Source: OLB9 sp041392785
GTDB lineage: Bacteria > Bacteroidota > Bacteroidia > Chitinophagales > Saprospiraceae
DNA length: 64,000 nucleotides
Assembly (NCBI GenBank): GCA_041392785.1
Contig: JAWKLK010000001.1
Span: 248,001 to 312,000, forward strand
Reading direction: 5' to 3'
Part shown: positions 1-8,909 of the stretch, one piece after another
Numbering within the stretch: the first letter of the stretch is position 1
How the letters are laid out: each line of letters opens with the position of its first letter
Notes under the pieces: model-generated
The model's input: only the letters and a program-made list of their open reading frames with translations
What the model was told of the DNA's origin: nothing
Databases searched by the model: none
Made by a program: the position numbers and the translations under genes

Positions 1-2
1 TT

Positions 3-1445
3 AATGATGCCCCTTCATTACATAAGTACGATGTACGCCATTATCATCATATTGATATCACCTTTGGAGATGATCCTGACGGTGACAGCAGGATGATGCA
101 GACTGAGCAACCAGATGACCCTACTACTTGGTTGTGGACATCAGCAGATCTCAAATTTTTGCAGGTGGTAAGATTACTGCACTCCCACAACATAAAAGTA
201 ATTGTAGATTTTTCTTGGAATCATACAGGGATTACCTTTTGGGCATTTAAAGATTTAAATATAAAGTTAAGTGCATCAAATTATAAAGAATGGTATAATA
301 TTCAGTTTGTCAAGGATCAGTATGGTAATAAAGAACAACTTTTGTATTCAGGTTGGGAAGGTATTTCTACATTGCCAGAGCTAAAAAAAATGTCTGCGAC
401 AAAGAAAGTACCAGGCAAACCCTATGAAGGCAATCTATCCGAACCGGTAAAAAAACATATTTTTGATGTCTGTATGAAGTGGATGGATCCACATGGCGAT
501 GGGACATGTCGTGATGGAATAGATGGTATGCGATTGGACGTGGCAGAACACATACCTTTAGGATTTTGGAGAGAGCTAAGAAAATTTGTAAAGAATATCA
601 ATTCTGAGTTTTACATGGTAGGTGAAAATTGGTGGGAGCAATGGCCTCACAAACTGATGGATACCACTCCATGGGTAAATACTGGCATATTCGACGCTGT
701 GATGCATTATCAGTGGTTCAAATTAGCTCGTGGCTTTTTCTTAAAAGGAGATGATGCCGTATCGCTTGAAGCTTTCAAATTTGGTATTGATGGTTTGTTT
801 AAGAAGTTTCCGCTGTCCTCACAACAGGCGATGATGAATGTAGCAGCTTCACATGACACGCCTAGGATTTGGACATCTTTTCAGAATAGAAATGTCTATA
901 AATACAAATGCAAGCCTTCAGAAGATGCTAAGTATAATACCAAACCACCATCGAAATCAGTAGAACAATTAGTAAAGCTATTTCTATTACATCAATTTAC
1001 CTTTATAGGTGCACCACATATTTGGAATGGAGATGAGATGGGGATGGTGGGAGCTGATGATCCAGATAATCGGAAACCACTTTGGTGGGATGATATAGTT
1101 TTTGAGCCGGAGACAGCTTATCAGGGTTCTGCAGAGTCTTACACCTTTATACCAGAAGTAAAAAATTCATATATCGATTTTTACAAGCGATTGATTGGGC
1201 TGCGAAAGGAAAATCCGGTACTATCACAAGGCGATTATTCGTTTTTTGATGGTGAAACATCTCTTTTGATATACAGTCGCAAAACAGATATAGCGACTAT
1301 TTTTGTGATTATCAATACCCAAAACTCTAGTCAACAACTACCTCAATCAGTGGTCGATGGCACCATTATCTTTTGTACTGAGGGAAGAGATCAACCGCTG
1401 AATGGAACAATGCCACCAATGAGCGGCATTGTCATCCAGCAATAA
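3..1445 (+). CDS. GH13 alpha-amylase family glycoside hydrolase, 5' end outside the window
   Basis: The reading frame is open to the left edge, so the N-terminus is missing; the first in-frame ATG (93) is internal, because coding-like sequence including HIDITFGDDPDGD precedes it. All four classical GH13 regions are visible: region I VIVDFSWNHTG, region II GIDGMRLDVAEH (Arg and the nucleophile Asp), region III FYMVGENWWEQW (acid/base Glu) and region IV ASHDTPR. The later block NGDEMGMVGADDPDNRKPLW resembles the neopullulanase/cyclomaltodextrinase branch that cleaves alpha-1,4/1,6 glucans. A beta-sandwich C-terminal domain of about 80 residues follows. The gene ends 4 nt from the convergent SRPBCC gene. 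Family assignment is secure; exact substrate is not. Confidence 0.9.
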   Translation, partial: NDAPSLHKYDVRHYHHIDITFGDDPDGDSRMMQTEQPDDPTTWLWTSADLKFLQVVRLLHSHNIKVIVDFSWNHTGITFWAFKDLNIKLSASNYKEWYNIQFVKDQYGNKEQLLYSGWEGISTLPELKKMSATKKVPGKPYEGNLSEPVKKHIFDVCMKWMDPHGDGTCRDGIDGMRLDVAEHIPLGFWRELRKFVKNINSEFYMVGENWWEQWPHKLMDTTPWVNTGIFDAVMHYQWFKLARGFFLKGDDAVSLEAFKFGIDGLFKKFPLSSQQAMMNVAASHDTPRIWTSFQNRNVYKYKCKPSEDAKYNTKPPSKSVEQLVKLFLLHQFTFIGAPHIWNGDEMGMVGADDPDNRKPLWWDDIVFEPETAYQGSAESYTFIPEVKNSYIDFYKRLIGLRKENPVLSQGDYSFFDGETSLLIYSRKTDIATIFVIINTQNSSQQLPQSVVDGTIIFCTEGRDQPLNGTMPPMSGIVIQQ

Positions 1446-1449
1446 ATTT

Positions 1450-2043
1450 CTATTGAGCAGGAGCTGTTGTTGGTTCAGCTTCCTCCATTGGAACAACAAT
1501 GGTGTCCGGCTGAGACTCCATCACTACTTTCAGTTTATCCAAACCTTCTTGTAAGTCACCGCCTAACATTTTGTCAAAATCCATAAATAATAACATCAAA
1601 TTCATTGGAAAATTCATGTGTCCATCGAATCCCCAGATAACTTTAGTCTGTTTGTCTCCAACCGCTTCCGTTGTAAGATACGCATGATCTTTTGCTTCGA
1701 ATGGTTTCATAAATCTCAATTCATAATCCACTCTACTGCCTTCAGTGATATTTAGGATTTCTTGCTCTCCTACACCTACATTTTCATTTTCACTCTCCCA
1801 TGCAGAAACAAAACCAGGTTTTCCGTCCTCTCCACGATAACTTTTCTTCATTGCTGGATCCATGGTGGCCCACTTAGAAAAATTGTCTTGATTCTTCAAG
1901 TACTTGATGTAATTAAAAACATCACCATTAGATTTGTTGATCACGATCTCTCTTTTTACCGCATAGTCTTTCTTATAAAATGCAGCAACCAATAGAAGAA
2001 GTGCTATTAAACCTAAAATAACAAATAAAATCTTTTTTAACAT
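1450..2043 (-). CDS. SRPBCC (START/polyketide cyclase-like) family protein, membrane anchored
   Basis: 197 residues. An N-terminal hydrophobic helix (about residues 3-22, LFVILGLIALLLLVAAF) anchors the protein. The rest fits the SRPBCC/polyketide-cyclase fold: the opening strand VKREIVINKSNGDVFNYI, then FSKWATMDPAMK and a late strand KVIWGFDGHMNFPMN. These proteins have a hydrophobic ligand pocket, but the ligand is unknown here. The C-terminal tail is rich in Pro, Glu and Thr and probably disordered. It converges on the GH13 gene with a 4-nt gap. Function cannot be assigned beyond the fold. Confidence 0.8.
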   Translation of the reverse strand: MLKKILFVILGLIALLLLVAAFYKKDYAVKREIVINKSNGDVFNYIKYLKNQDNFSKWATMDPAMKKSYRGEDGKPGFVSAWESENENVGVGEQEILNITEGSRVDYELRFMKPFEAKDHAYLTTEAVGDKQTKVIWGFDGHMNFPMNLMLLFMDFDKMLGGDLQEGLDKLKVVMESQPDTIVVPMEEAEPTTAPAQ

Positions 2044-2300
2044 GATAATAATATTTGATGTAAAATTACTTTTTTTCTGAAAATAAATAATTTTTTAAAC
2101 AAAAAATACATAATTTCTCTTATTCATATTTATTATAGAATAGGATTAAGGAAGATACTTCAAATAATTTTTGACCATGTATACATGTCAAGCCTCGTAA
2201 TTCTAGAGTGATTAGTATAAAAAATCTTGTGATTTGTACATATTACACGTCATGAACACGTATTCGAATTTTAGGTAGCTGCCAAAAGGGAAATTTGATC

Positions 2301-2308
2301 TATATTTG
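2301..2308 (+). promoter_or_regulatory. -7 promoter element of the signal peptidase operon
   Basis: TATATTTG matches the Bacteroidota sigma-ABfr -7 consensus TAnnTTTG and lies 26 nt before the ATG at 2335. Its position supports the ATG start and rules out the in-frame TTG at 2320, which would be at or before the transcription start. No convincing -33 TTTG is seen. Confidence 0.6.
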
Positions 2309-2334
2309 CACAACAAAAATTGTCATACTATCTT

Positions 2335-3945
2335 ATGAGCATATTAATTTTTTTGATTATTTCATATGTACTACTGAGTTTTAGCTTATCAAAACTATTT
2401 CCCAAGGCAGGAGTAGAAAGCATTAAAGGCTGGATTCCGGGCGTCAACTTTATAGAATGGGCTAAAATCATTGGCAAGAGCCCCAAAAGTGTACTATGGC
2501 TGTTATTTCCTATAGTAAATATTTTTACTTTCTGTAGTATGGCTATAGATTTGGTACAATCCTTTGGAAAATATGCTTTTAAACATTCAGCTGCAGCTGT
2601 CCTTTATGCTCCAGCAATATTTTATAAAATTGCTGTAACGCCAGAAGATAAATATATTGGCCCTGCGGTCACTCGCCATCAAGAAATACAAAATGCTATA
2701 GATGATGCGCGCAAATCAAATGACAATTACAAACTCAAACAACTAGAAGCCCAAAATCCGTTCAAAAGATCTACTGCAAGAGAATGGATAGAATCATTGG
2801 TGTTTGCAGTATTTGCTGCGGCTTTCATACGTATGTTCTTAATTGAGGCATATATGATTCCTACACCATCTATGGAAGGATCACTCAATGTGGGTGATTT
2901 TCTCTTTGTTTCGAAGGCACATTATGGTATTAGAACACCGATGACAGTGATCCAAGTACCACTTCTCCACAATGTCATCCCTATCATCAATAAAGAATCC
3001 TATCTTAAAAAACCAAGCTTGCCGTACTTCAGATTTCCTGAAATAGAGAAGGTAGAAGCTGGAAAACCATTTGTGTTCAACTGGCCTGTAGGAGACAGCG
3101 TGTATATTACATCATCGAGGTCTTACTTTCTAAAACAGGTGGAAGGATTCGATGTAAATCAAATAAGTGATAGGGAATTGGCAGCGAAGATTAGAAATAA
3201 TGATTTTGTGGTGCGCCCAATAGACAAAAAAGACCATTACATCAAGCGGTGTGTGGGTGGACCTGGGGATAGTCTCAGGATAGTAGATGGCCAACTTTAT
3301 CTAAATGGAGTGGCAGCAAAAAATCCAAAACATTTACAGTTTAAATATTTGGTGACCATTCCTTCAGGTGTACAACTCAACATGAAAAAACTGGATGATT
3401 GGGGTATTGACGAAGGAGATGTAGGGTATGAACAGCCACCTCAAAATAGTATGATTCTATTTTTAGATGCAGAGCAAGTTAAGAAATTACAAAGCCTAGA
3501 TCCCAATGTAGAAATAAAACGTATTCCAAATTTGGCAAGCCCAAGGTCTATTTTCCCTTTTAGTGACTCTCTAAATAAAAATTGGACCATTGATGATTAC
3601 GGACCTATTTGGATACCTAAAATGGGAGCTACTATTGATATCAATACCACTGTATTGCCATTTTATCGAAGGATTATTGATGTTTATGAAAATAATGATC
3701 TGGAAGTTAAAGGCGATGACATATTTATTAATGGCCAGAAGGCTACCAGTTATACATTTAAGCAAGATTACTTCTGGGCTATGGGTGATAATAGGCACAA
3801 TTCTGAAGATTCTCGTTCTTGGGGATATGTGCCGATGGATCACGTGGTTGGAAAGCCATTGTTTATCTTCTTTTCCACGAGGGAAGGTAACATCAGAAAA
3901 GGTATCAACTGGGATAGGCTGTTTACTTCTGCAAATAAAGATTAA
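2335..3945 (+). CDS. lepB: Signal peptidase I
   Basis: 536 residues from the ATG at 2335; an in-frame TTG 15 nt upstream is not favoured. This is the membrane-bound serine protease that removes signal peptides from secreted proteins. The N-terminal third has several hydrophobic helices (DUF5684-like). A further helix before the active site (EWIESLVFAVFAAAFIRMFL) is followed by the catalytic Ser in IPTPSMEGSL (about residue 179) and the general-base Lys in DHYIKRCVGGPGD (about 304). The late box MGDNRHNSEDSR is also conserved. Length and the insert between Ser and Lys boxes are typical of Bacteroidota enzymes, longer than the E. coli protein. It heads an operon with two exported proteins, with gaps of only 3 nt. 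Confidence 0.95.
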   Translation: MSILIFLIISYVLLSFSLSKLFPKAGVESIKGWIPGVNFIEWAKIIGKSPKSVLWLLFPIVNIFTFCSMAIDLVQSFGKYAFKHSAAAVLYAPAIFYKIAVTPEDKYIGPAVTRHQEIQNAIDDARKSNDNYKLKQLEAQNPFKRSTAREWIESLVFAVFAAAFIRMFLIEAYMIPTPSMEGSLNVGDFLFVSKAHYGIRTPMTVIQVPLLHNVIPIINKESYLKKPSLPYFRFPEIEKVEAGKPFVFNWPVGDSVYITSSRSYFLKQVEGFDVNQISDRELAAKIRNNDFVVRPIDKKDHYIKRCVGGPGDSLRIVDGQLYLNGVAAKNPKHLQFKYLVTIPSGVQLNMKKLDDWGIDEGDVGYEQPPQNSMILFLDAEQVKKLQSLDPNVEIKRIPNLASPRSIFPFSDSLNKNWTIDDYGPIWIPKMGATIDINTTVLPFYRRIIDVYENNDLEVKGDDIFINGQKATSYTFKQDYFWAMGDNRHNSEDSRSWGYVPMDHVVGKPLFIFFSTREGNIRKGINWDRLFTSANKD

Positions 3946-3948
3946 GAC

Positions 3949-4830
3949 ATGACTCGAAACCTTTTGGTATTGTTTACTATATTTTATTCTTGTATAGCGT
4001 ATGCTCAATTTCCGATTACAGATCTATACCTTGCTGAATTGAAAAATATAAGTCTTGAACCGAAGGTTTCTGCCATTACCTATCTATCTTCTTTTAATGC
4101 AGGAGGTTATACAAATCAACCCAATTTTTTTGATTATAATACCATTTATGCTACCGTAGTAGGTAAGCATGATTCTATTGCGGACATTATAAAAATCAAA
4201 CTTAGTAATAGGGAATATACCAAAATTACAAATACTGAAGCCATAAGCGAATTCAGCCCTTCTCCTATCATCGAATCTGACCAGTTTTCGGTGGTGCGGA
4301 TAGAAGCCGATGGGGTAACACAAACCCTATGGCAATATCCTTTGGATAGATCCAATAAAGGTAAAAGATTACTGAAAAAACTCAACAATGTTGGGTATTA
4401 TTGCTGGCTGTCAAAAGACAAAGTAGCGTTGTTTTTGGTTGGCAAAAATAATACGCTTGCTATCGGAGATGTAAAGAATGATGATGTCTCTATGATAGCT
4501 GAAAATATCGGAAGATGTATCAGATCTAAAGATGCCGAAAACATACTTTTCGTTCACAAAATTAGACCAGACTTTTGGCTGCTCAAATCCTATAACATTA
4601 ATGAAAAAGTCATAAGTACCATTTGTCAAATGCCTAAAGGTAGAGAAGATTTTGAGCTGATAGGAGATAATGCTTACCTCGCAGGAGATGGCAGTAAGAT
4701 TATGTATTATCATAGTGAAAAGTCATCAAACTGGGAATCCATAGCAGATCTCAGTTCTACTGGAATCTCCAACATTACAAGGCTTGCCATAGCCAGAGAC
4801 AGACTGGCATTTGTGGATGTAAAAAACTAG
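3949..4830 (+). CDS. Exported beta-propeller-like protein of unknown function
   Basis: 293 residues with a Sec signal peptide (MTRNLLVLFTIFYSCIAYA, cleavage before QFPI). The mature part has repeated short beta-strand patterns, and NAGGYTNQPNFFDYNTIY resembles the first blade of TolB/PD40 propeller proteins of Bacteroidota. No catalytic motif is visible. The gene begins 3 nt after lepB and is followed 3 nt later by a lipoprotein gene, so the three are almost certainly co-transcribed. Fold suggested, function unknown. Confidence 0.7.
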   Translation: MTRNLLVLFTIFYSCIAYAQFPITDLYLAELKNISLEPKVSAITYLSSFNAGGYTNQPNFFDYNTIYATVVGKHDSIADIIKIKLSNREYTKITNTEAISEFSPSPIIESDQFSVVRIEADGVTQTLWQYPLDRSNKGKRLLKKLNNVGYYCWLSKDKVALFLVGKNNTLAIGDVKNDDVSMIAENIGRCIRSKDAENILFVHKIRPDFWLLKSYNINEKVISTICQMPKGREDFELIGDNAYLAGDGSKIMYYHSEKSSNWESIADLSSTGISNITRLAIARDRLAFVDVKN

Positions 4831-4833
4831 ACT

Positions 4834-5460
4834 ATGTGGAGATATTTAATTTTTATTGGATTCGTTTTATTAATTTTTGGCTGTCACAGAGCTATTCAAC
4901 AAGGCACTCCAGAGCAAAATCATCAGCAATATCTAGAGAAATATAAGCATGAATTTTTGACAGATACGAGGTCACCTCTTAGTAAAAACGATTTGATAAA
5001 TTTAGATTTTTTTGAATTTGATGGCTCATGGCAGCTCATCTGTACATGTACGGAGCCGACATCTTCAAAAGTTTTTGAAATGGATCTTTACAGTGGCAAG
5101 CAAAGGCCATATAAAGTTTTTAAGGTGTTGCACTGCGCTAGATTGCAGCAAAAATTCACCTTGGAGTTGTACAAATCTATGGTGCAGCCATCCAATCCAT
5201 TGTATGAGCATTATTTGTTTTTGCCATTCAAAGATATCACCAATGGGGATATGACCTATGGTGGTGGTAGATACATCGACATCAAAGATTTCGACATAGT
5301 AGGAGATAGTGTGCTCATAGACTTTAACCGCGCTTACAATCCGTGGTGTGCTTATAGCAGTGGTTATAATTGTCCAGTACCACCCAAAGCAAACCATTTA
5401 GATTTTGAAGTAAAAGTGGGCGAAAAAGCATATAAGGGCAGCTACAAAGATCATAAATAA
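4834..5460 (+). CDS. DUF1684 family lipoprotein
   Basis: 208 residues. The N-terminus (MWRYLIFIGFVLLIFGCHR) has a lipobox with Cys17, so the protein should be lipid-anchored in the envelope. The second half has the DUF1684 signature: FLPFKDITNG, GGGRYIDIKDF, VLIDFNRAYNPWCAYSSGYN and CPVPPKANHL. The biochemical role of DUF1684 is not established. It is the last gene of the lepB operon, and 115 nt separate it from trxA. Confidence 0.82.
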   Translation: MWRYLIFIGFVLLIFGCHRAIQQGTPEQNHQQYLEKYKHEFLTDTRSPLSKNDLINLDFFEFDGSWQLICTCTEPTSSKVFEMDLYSGKQRPYKVFKVLHCARLQQKFTLELYKSMVQPSNPLYEHYLFLPFKDITNGDMTYGGGRYIDIKDFDIVGDSVLIDFNRAYNPWCAYSSGYNCPVPPKANHLDFEVKVGEKAYKGSYKDHK

Positions 5461-5544
5461 GTTAGATTCTACCTGATTGATATTGATCCACATTTTCATA
5501 AGGAGATTGTAACTTTTGTCACTATTTGTTAGTTTATAGAATCA

Positions 5545-5552
5545 TACCTTTG
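5545..5552 (+). promoter_or_regulatory. -7 promoter element of trxA
   Basis: TACCTTTG fits the Bacteroidota -7 consensus TAnnTTTG, 23 nt before the trxA ATG. A TTTG at 5525-5528, 16 nt upstream, could serve as the -33 element. Confidence 0.65.
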
Positions 5553-5575
5553 TGATCTAATTTAAAAGTAATAAA

Positions 5576-5875
5576 ATGACTTATTCAGAAATAATCAATG
5601 ATGATACACCAGTTTTAGTGGATTTTACAGCTACATGGTGTGGACCTTGCAAAGCTATGGCACCTGTATTGGAACAATTAGCATCCAAAATCGGGGATAA
5701 AGGCAAGATCATCAAAATTGATGTTGATAAAAATCCACATTTGGCACAACAAATGGGAATCCAAGGTGTACCAACTTTTGTTTTATATAAAAAAGGAAAC
5801 ATACTTTGGAGACAATCCGGAATGCAATCACTATCATCGCTAGAAAAACTGATAGATGATGCTAGTAAAAAATAA
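5576..5875 (+). CDS. trxA: Thioredoxin
   Basis: 99 residues, a single thioredoxin fold without a signal peptide, so cytoplasmic. The active site is the classical TATWCGPCKAMAPVLEQL, and the cis-Pro loop IQGVPTFVLYKKG is present. It reduces disulfides in cytoplasmic proteins using thioredoxin reductase. It is monocistronic: its own TAnnTTTG promoter precedes it and a strong hairpin terminator follows. It is shorter than E. coli TrxA at the N-terminus, which is common. Confidence 0.93.
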   Translation: MTYSEIINDDTPVLVDFTATWCGPCKAMAPVLEQLASKIGDKGKIIKIDVDKNPHLAQQMGIQGVPTFVLYKKGNILWRQSGMQSLSSLEKLIDDASKK

Positions 5876-5894
5876 AAAGTAGATTGAGTAATTA

Positions 5895-5935
5895 AAAAAA
5901 AGGAGACATGTACTAATACTTGTCTCCTTTTTATT
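5895..5935 (+). terminator. Rho-independent terminator after trxA
   Basis: Inverted repeat GGAGACA (5902-5908) / TGTCTCC (5921-5927) with an A-run before and a T-run after the stem, 20-50 nt downstream of the trxA stop codon. Confidence 0.85.
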
Positions 5936-6040
5936 TTGCTAAATTTACTACTTGAAAATTTCACACTTGCCCAAAACCGGCAATCGCAAAAAACTCAAAT
6001 TTCACTTTCTATTGCAGAAAAACGAAAAAATCTACTCTGT

Positions 6041-6304
6041 TTATGCTTTTTCTATAGGAATAATGCTAACAAAAGTTCTGTTATCCTTGCTCTTAGAAAA
6101 CTCTACTGTCCCATTGATAGTTGCATGTACTGTAAAATCTCTACCAAGGTAAACATTTGCACCAGGATGGAATTTAGTACCTCTCTGTCTGATAATGATA
6201 TTACCAGCTTTTGCAAATTGACCACCAAATAATTTTACACCTAATCGCTTACTTTTGCTATCACGTCCGTTATCTGAACTACCGACACCCTTCTTGTGAG
6301 CCAT
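6041..6304 (-). CDS. rpmA: Ribosomal protein bL27
   Basis: 87 residues. The N-terminus MAHKKGVGSSDNGRDSKSKR is the conserved bL27 tail that reaches toward the peptidyl-transferase centre; there is no N-terminal propeptide of the Firmicutes type. The body has GQFAKAGNIIIRQRGTKFHP and VYLGRDFTVHA. It lies 37 nt downstream of rplU, the usual bL21-bL27 pair, and shares its promoter. Confidence 0.96.
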   Translation of the reverse strand: MAHKKGVGSSDNGRDSKSKRLGVKLFGGQFAKAGNIIIRQRGTKFHPGANVYLGRDFTVHATINGTVEFSKSKDNRTFVSIIPIEKA

Positions 6305-6341
6305 AATTTACTACTTTTTTAAATTGTTAAAAATAATTGGT

Positions 6342-6653
6342 TTAGAGACTTATCGAATTGATTTTGATCTTGGTAAATCTCTGTCTGTGGCCATTTAATT
6401 TTTGATAGCCTTTACGACGTTTTTTCTTAAAAACCAACACTTTATCACCTTTTTGATGTCCCAGTACTGTCGCTGAAACACGAGCATTAGATATTGTCGG
6501 CGTGCCTATCTGAGTGTTGTCGTCACCTACGATCATCAAGACCTGATCAAATGTAACTTCAGCACCTTCAGCGGCTTCTAACTGGTGGACGAAGATCTCC
6601 TGATCTTTTGTCACTTTAAACTGTTGACCAGCTATGTTTACGATTGCTAACAT
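6342..6653 (-). CDS. rplU: Ribosomal protein bL21
   Basis: 103 residues, normal length. It opens MLAIVNIAGQQFKVTKDQEI and carries the basic C-terminal motif KKRRKGYQKLNGHRQRFTKI typical of bL21, which binds 23S rRNA domain II. It is the first gene of the rplU-rpmA operon, with a TAnnTTTG promoter about 35 nt upstream of the ATG. Confidence 0.96.
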   Translation of the reverse strand: MLAIVNIAGQQFKVTKDQEIFVHQLEAAEGAEVTFDQVLMIVGDDNTQIGTPTISNARVSATVLGHQKGDKVLVFKKKRRKGYQKLNGHRQRFTKIKINSISL

Positions 6654-6685
6654 GCTTTTTTGATTTAAAATTTTAAAAATGTGTG

Positions 6686-6693
6686 CAAAGGTA
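6686..6693 (-). promoter_or_regulatory. -7 promoter element of rplU-rpmA
   Basis: On the minus strand the sequence reads TACCTTTG, matching TAnnTTTG, 33 nt before the rplU ATG. It separates this operon from aroB upstream on the same strand. Confidence 0.65.
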
Positions 6694-6807
6694 TGAAATT
6701 GTATTTAATTCTAGTATATTATTTTGAATTTTTATTAGTATTGATGTTTGGTTTTTCAGAATATCGCTCTAACAGTCATTTCCAAAATCCAACGCAAAAA
6801 ACTTTCC

Positions 6808-7872
6808 TCAATATACCAACTCTTTGTCTTTGTAGAATTCAAAACAATCTAGCACATCATAACTATCAACCTTGATATCATACGTTGCACTTCCAAGGTG
6901 ATCTAATAGGGCAAATCTTATCTCACCTTTATAATTTTTCTTATCGCTTACTAATAATCGAATTAGGGATTCCGTAGGTTTAAGATACTTCGGAAAATGG
7001 CCAAAAATATCCAGAATGACATGTCTTATTTCAAAAAACTCTTGTTCTGATAATAATCCCAATCTGTAGGATAAAAAAGCTTCGCAAACCATGCCTATTG
7101 CTACAGCTTCTCCATGTAGCAATGGAGTCTTGCTTTCCATCCAGTAACTTTCCAATGCGTGACCGATGGTATGCCCAAAATTTAATATCTTTCTTACACC
7201 GGACTCAAAAGGATCCTGATCGACTATGGATTTTTTTAATTGAATAGAATGGATTATTGCTGTTTCAAGATCTGATTGGTTGGTCGGTATACCTTGTTTG
7301 AGTATTTCCCATTGGTTCACATCCGCTATAAGTGCATGTTTGAGCATTTCAGCGTATCCACTGCGCAAATGTTCTATTGGGAGTGTTTCTAAGAATTCGG
7401 GAAAGACAAAGACTGCACCAGGATTCGCAAAAGCCCCAATTATATTTTTACGATTGAGGAAATCCACTCCAGTCTTTCCTCCTATAGATGCATCTACTTG
7501 ACTGGTTAAGGTGGTGGGCACTTGGATGAAAGTAATACCACGCATATACGTGGCTGCACAGAACCCACCCAAATCACCTATGACACCTCCACCTAAGTTG
7601 ATGAGAATACTATGCCTGTCTGCTCCTCCTTTTAAAAGCGAATTCCAAATGTATTGGCAGGTGTCTAGATTTTTTTCTGCTTCTCCGCTTTTGATTTTAA
7701 TTGTGTGAAAATCTTCTCTGAGAAATTCTAGCATGTGATGTAAACAATATTTTTCAGTATTTTCATCTACCAGAACAAAGATGGAAGAAGGTTTGAATGA
7801 TTGTATTAACTCTGTAAACTGAGCATTGCCTCCGATGTAAATGTTATATTCGTTACAGTGAATTGTCTTCAT
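6808..7872 (-). CDS. aroB: 3-dehydroquinate synthase
   Basis: 354 residues. Second enzyme of the shikimate pathway: converts DAHP to 3-dehydroquinate with NAD+ and a divalent metal. Visible motifs are the NAD-binding GGGVIGDLGGFCAATYMRG, then VPTTLTSQVDASIGGKTGVD and the substrate/metal residues YAEMLKHAL, LNFGHTIGHALE and HGEAVAIGM. Full length for the family. It stands alone, with no other aro gene next to it. About 100 nt upstream is the 3' end of the exonuclease III gene on the same strand. Confidence 0.95.
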   Translation of the reverse strand: MKTIHCNEYNIYIGGNAQFTELIQSFKPSSIFVLVDENTEKYCLHHMLEFLREDFHTIKIKSGEAEKNLDTCQYIWNSLLKGGADRHSILINLGGGVIGDLGGFCAATYMRGITFIQVPTTLTSQVDASIGGKTGVDFLNRKNIIGAFANPGAVFVFPEFLETLPIEHLRSGYAEMLKHALIADVNQWEILKQGIPTNQSDLETAIIHSIQLKKSIVDQDPFESGVRKILNFGHTIGHALESYWMESKTPLLHGEAVAIGMVCEAFLSYRLGLLSEQEFFEIRHVILDIFGHFPKYLKPTESLIRLLVSDKKNYKGEIRFALLDHLGSATYDIKVDSYDVLDCFEFYKDKELVY

Positions 7873-7971
7873 TTTAATTTATAAAATGGTGAGAATTATG
7901 TATATTTTCTTAACTTTAGACCCGTACCATCTGAAAAAGTAACTTTATCAATCCATTTTATCAATATCCTT

Positions 7972-8736
7972 TTACAATGCAAGTGAAAGCCCAATGGGGC
8001 AATGATCTGAACCCATTTCTTGTGTAAGGATAAATGCATCCTCTATTTTATCTTGAACGTTATTGTCAACAAGGAAATAATCGATTCTCCAACCTATATT
8101 TTTTGCTCTCAAACCGAAGCGTACGCTCCAGAACGAATATTCAATTTTATCTGGGTACTTATATCGATATGAGTCCACAAATCCTTGACTAATAAACCTG
8201 TTCATACCATCGATTTCTACCTGAGTGTATCCAGCAGTTTTATTGTAATTTTCTTTGGGACGTGCTAAATCAATAGGTTGGTGTGCTACATTAAAATCTC
8301 CTGTCACAATGACTGGCTTTTTAAGTCTAAGGTCAGCCAAATATTTTGAAAAATCACTGTCCCAATTCGCCCTATATTCCAACCTTTTCAGACCTTCGCC
8401 ACTATTAGGCACATATACATTGACCAAAAAGAAATCTTTGAATTCTGATGTTAAAACCCTACCCTCCTTATCATGTTCTTCAATATTGATATTACAAAAG
8501 TCATTTAGCGGTTTTTCTTTGGAGATGGTGCACACACCAGAATAGCCTTTTTTCTCTGCGGAATTGGTGCTGATATGGTATCCTTGAAGTTCGGATAACG
8601 CAGCGATCACTTGATCATCCTGTGCTTTGGTTTCCTGTAAACAAAAAATGTCGGCATCTATACGCTGAAACTGATCTATAAATTCCTTTCCAACCATAGC
8701 TCTTATCCCATTGACATTCCATGAAATCAGCTTCAT
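7972..8736 (-). CDS. xth: Exodeoxyribonuclease III (AP endonuclease family 1)
   Basis: 254 residues of the endonuclease/exonuclease/phosphatase fold, cytoplasmic. Motifs in order: ISWNVNGIRA, FCLQETKAQ (metal-binding Glu), VNVYVPNSGEGLKRL, VTGDFNVAH (Asp/Asn), WRIDYFLVD and GSDHCPIGL (catalytic Asp-His). It incises DNA at abasic sites and removes 3' blocking groups in base excision repair. Length is normal and no key residue is missing. Confidence 0.93.
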   Translation of the reverse strand: MKLISWNVNGIRAMVGKEFIDQFQRIDADIFCLQETKAQDDQVIAALSELQGYHISTNSAEKKGYSGVCTISKEKPLNDFCNINIEEHDKEGRVLTSEFKDFFLVNVYVPNSGEGLKRLEYRANWDSDFSKYLADLRLKKPVIVTGDFNVAHQPIDLARPKENYNKTAGYTQVEIDGMNRFISQGFVDSYRYKYPDKIEYSFWSVRFGLRAKNIGWRIDYFLVDNNVQDKIEDAFILTQEMGSDHCPIGLSLAL

Positions 8737-8909
8737 ATATAAAAAAATTTTATTATTTATACAAACGAATTAACGCGATAAATGTTGGGTTAAATTTAAA
8801 ATTAAAATACATTATAATTAATATTTATTTTTTAATTTAATATTTTCATATGATTACATATTAAAAAATGGCATAATATTTGAATTTGATAAAAAAATAA
8901 ATTTTTGAT

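Noticed and set aside
2320..2334. TTG start 5 codons upstream for signal peptidase I
   Set aside because: The promoter -7 element lies at 2301-2308, which puts the TTG close to the transcription start; the ATG at 2335 gives a normal N-terminus.
3571..4008. 145-codon minus-strand frame inside lepB
   Set aside because: Antisense shadow of a clearly coding region with no recognisable domain.
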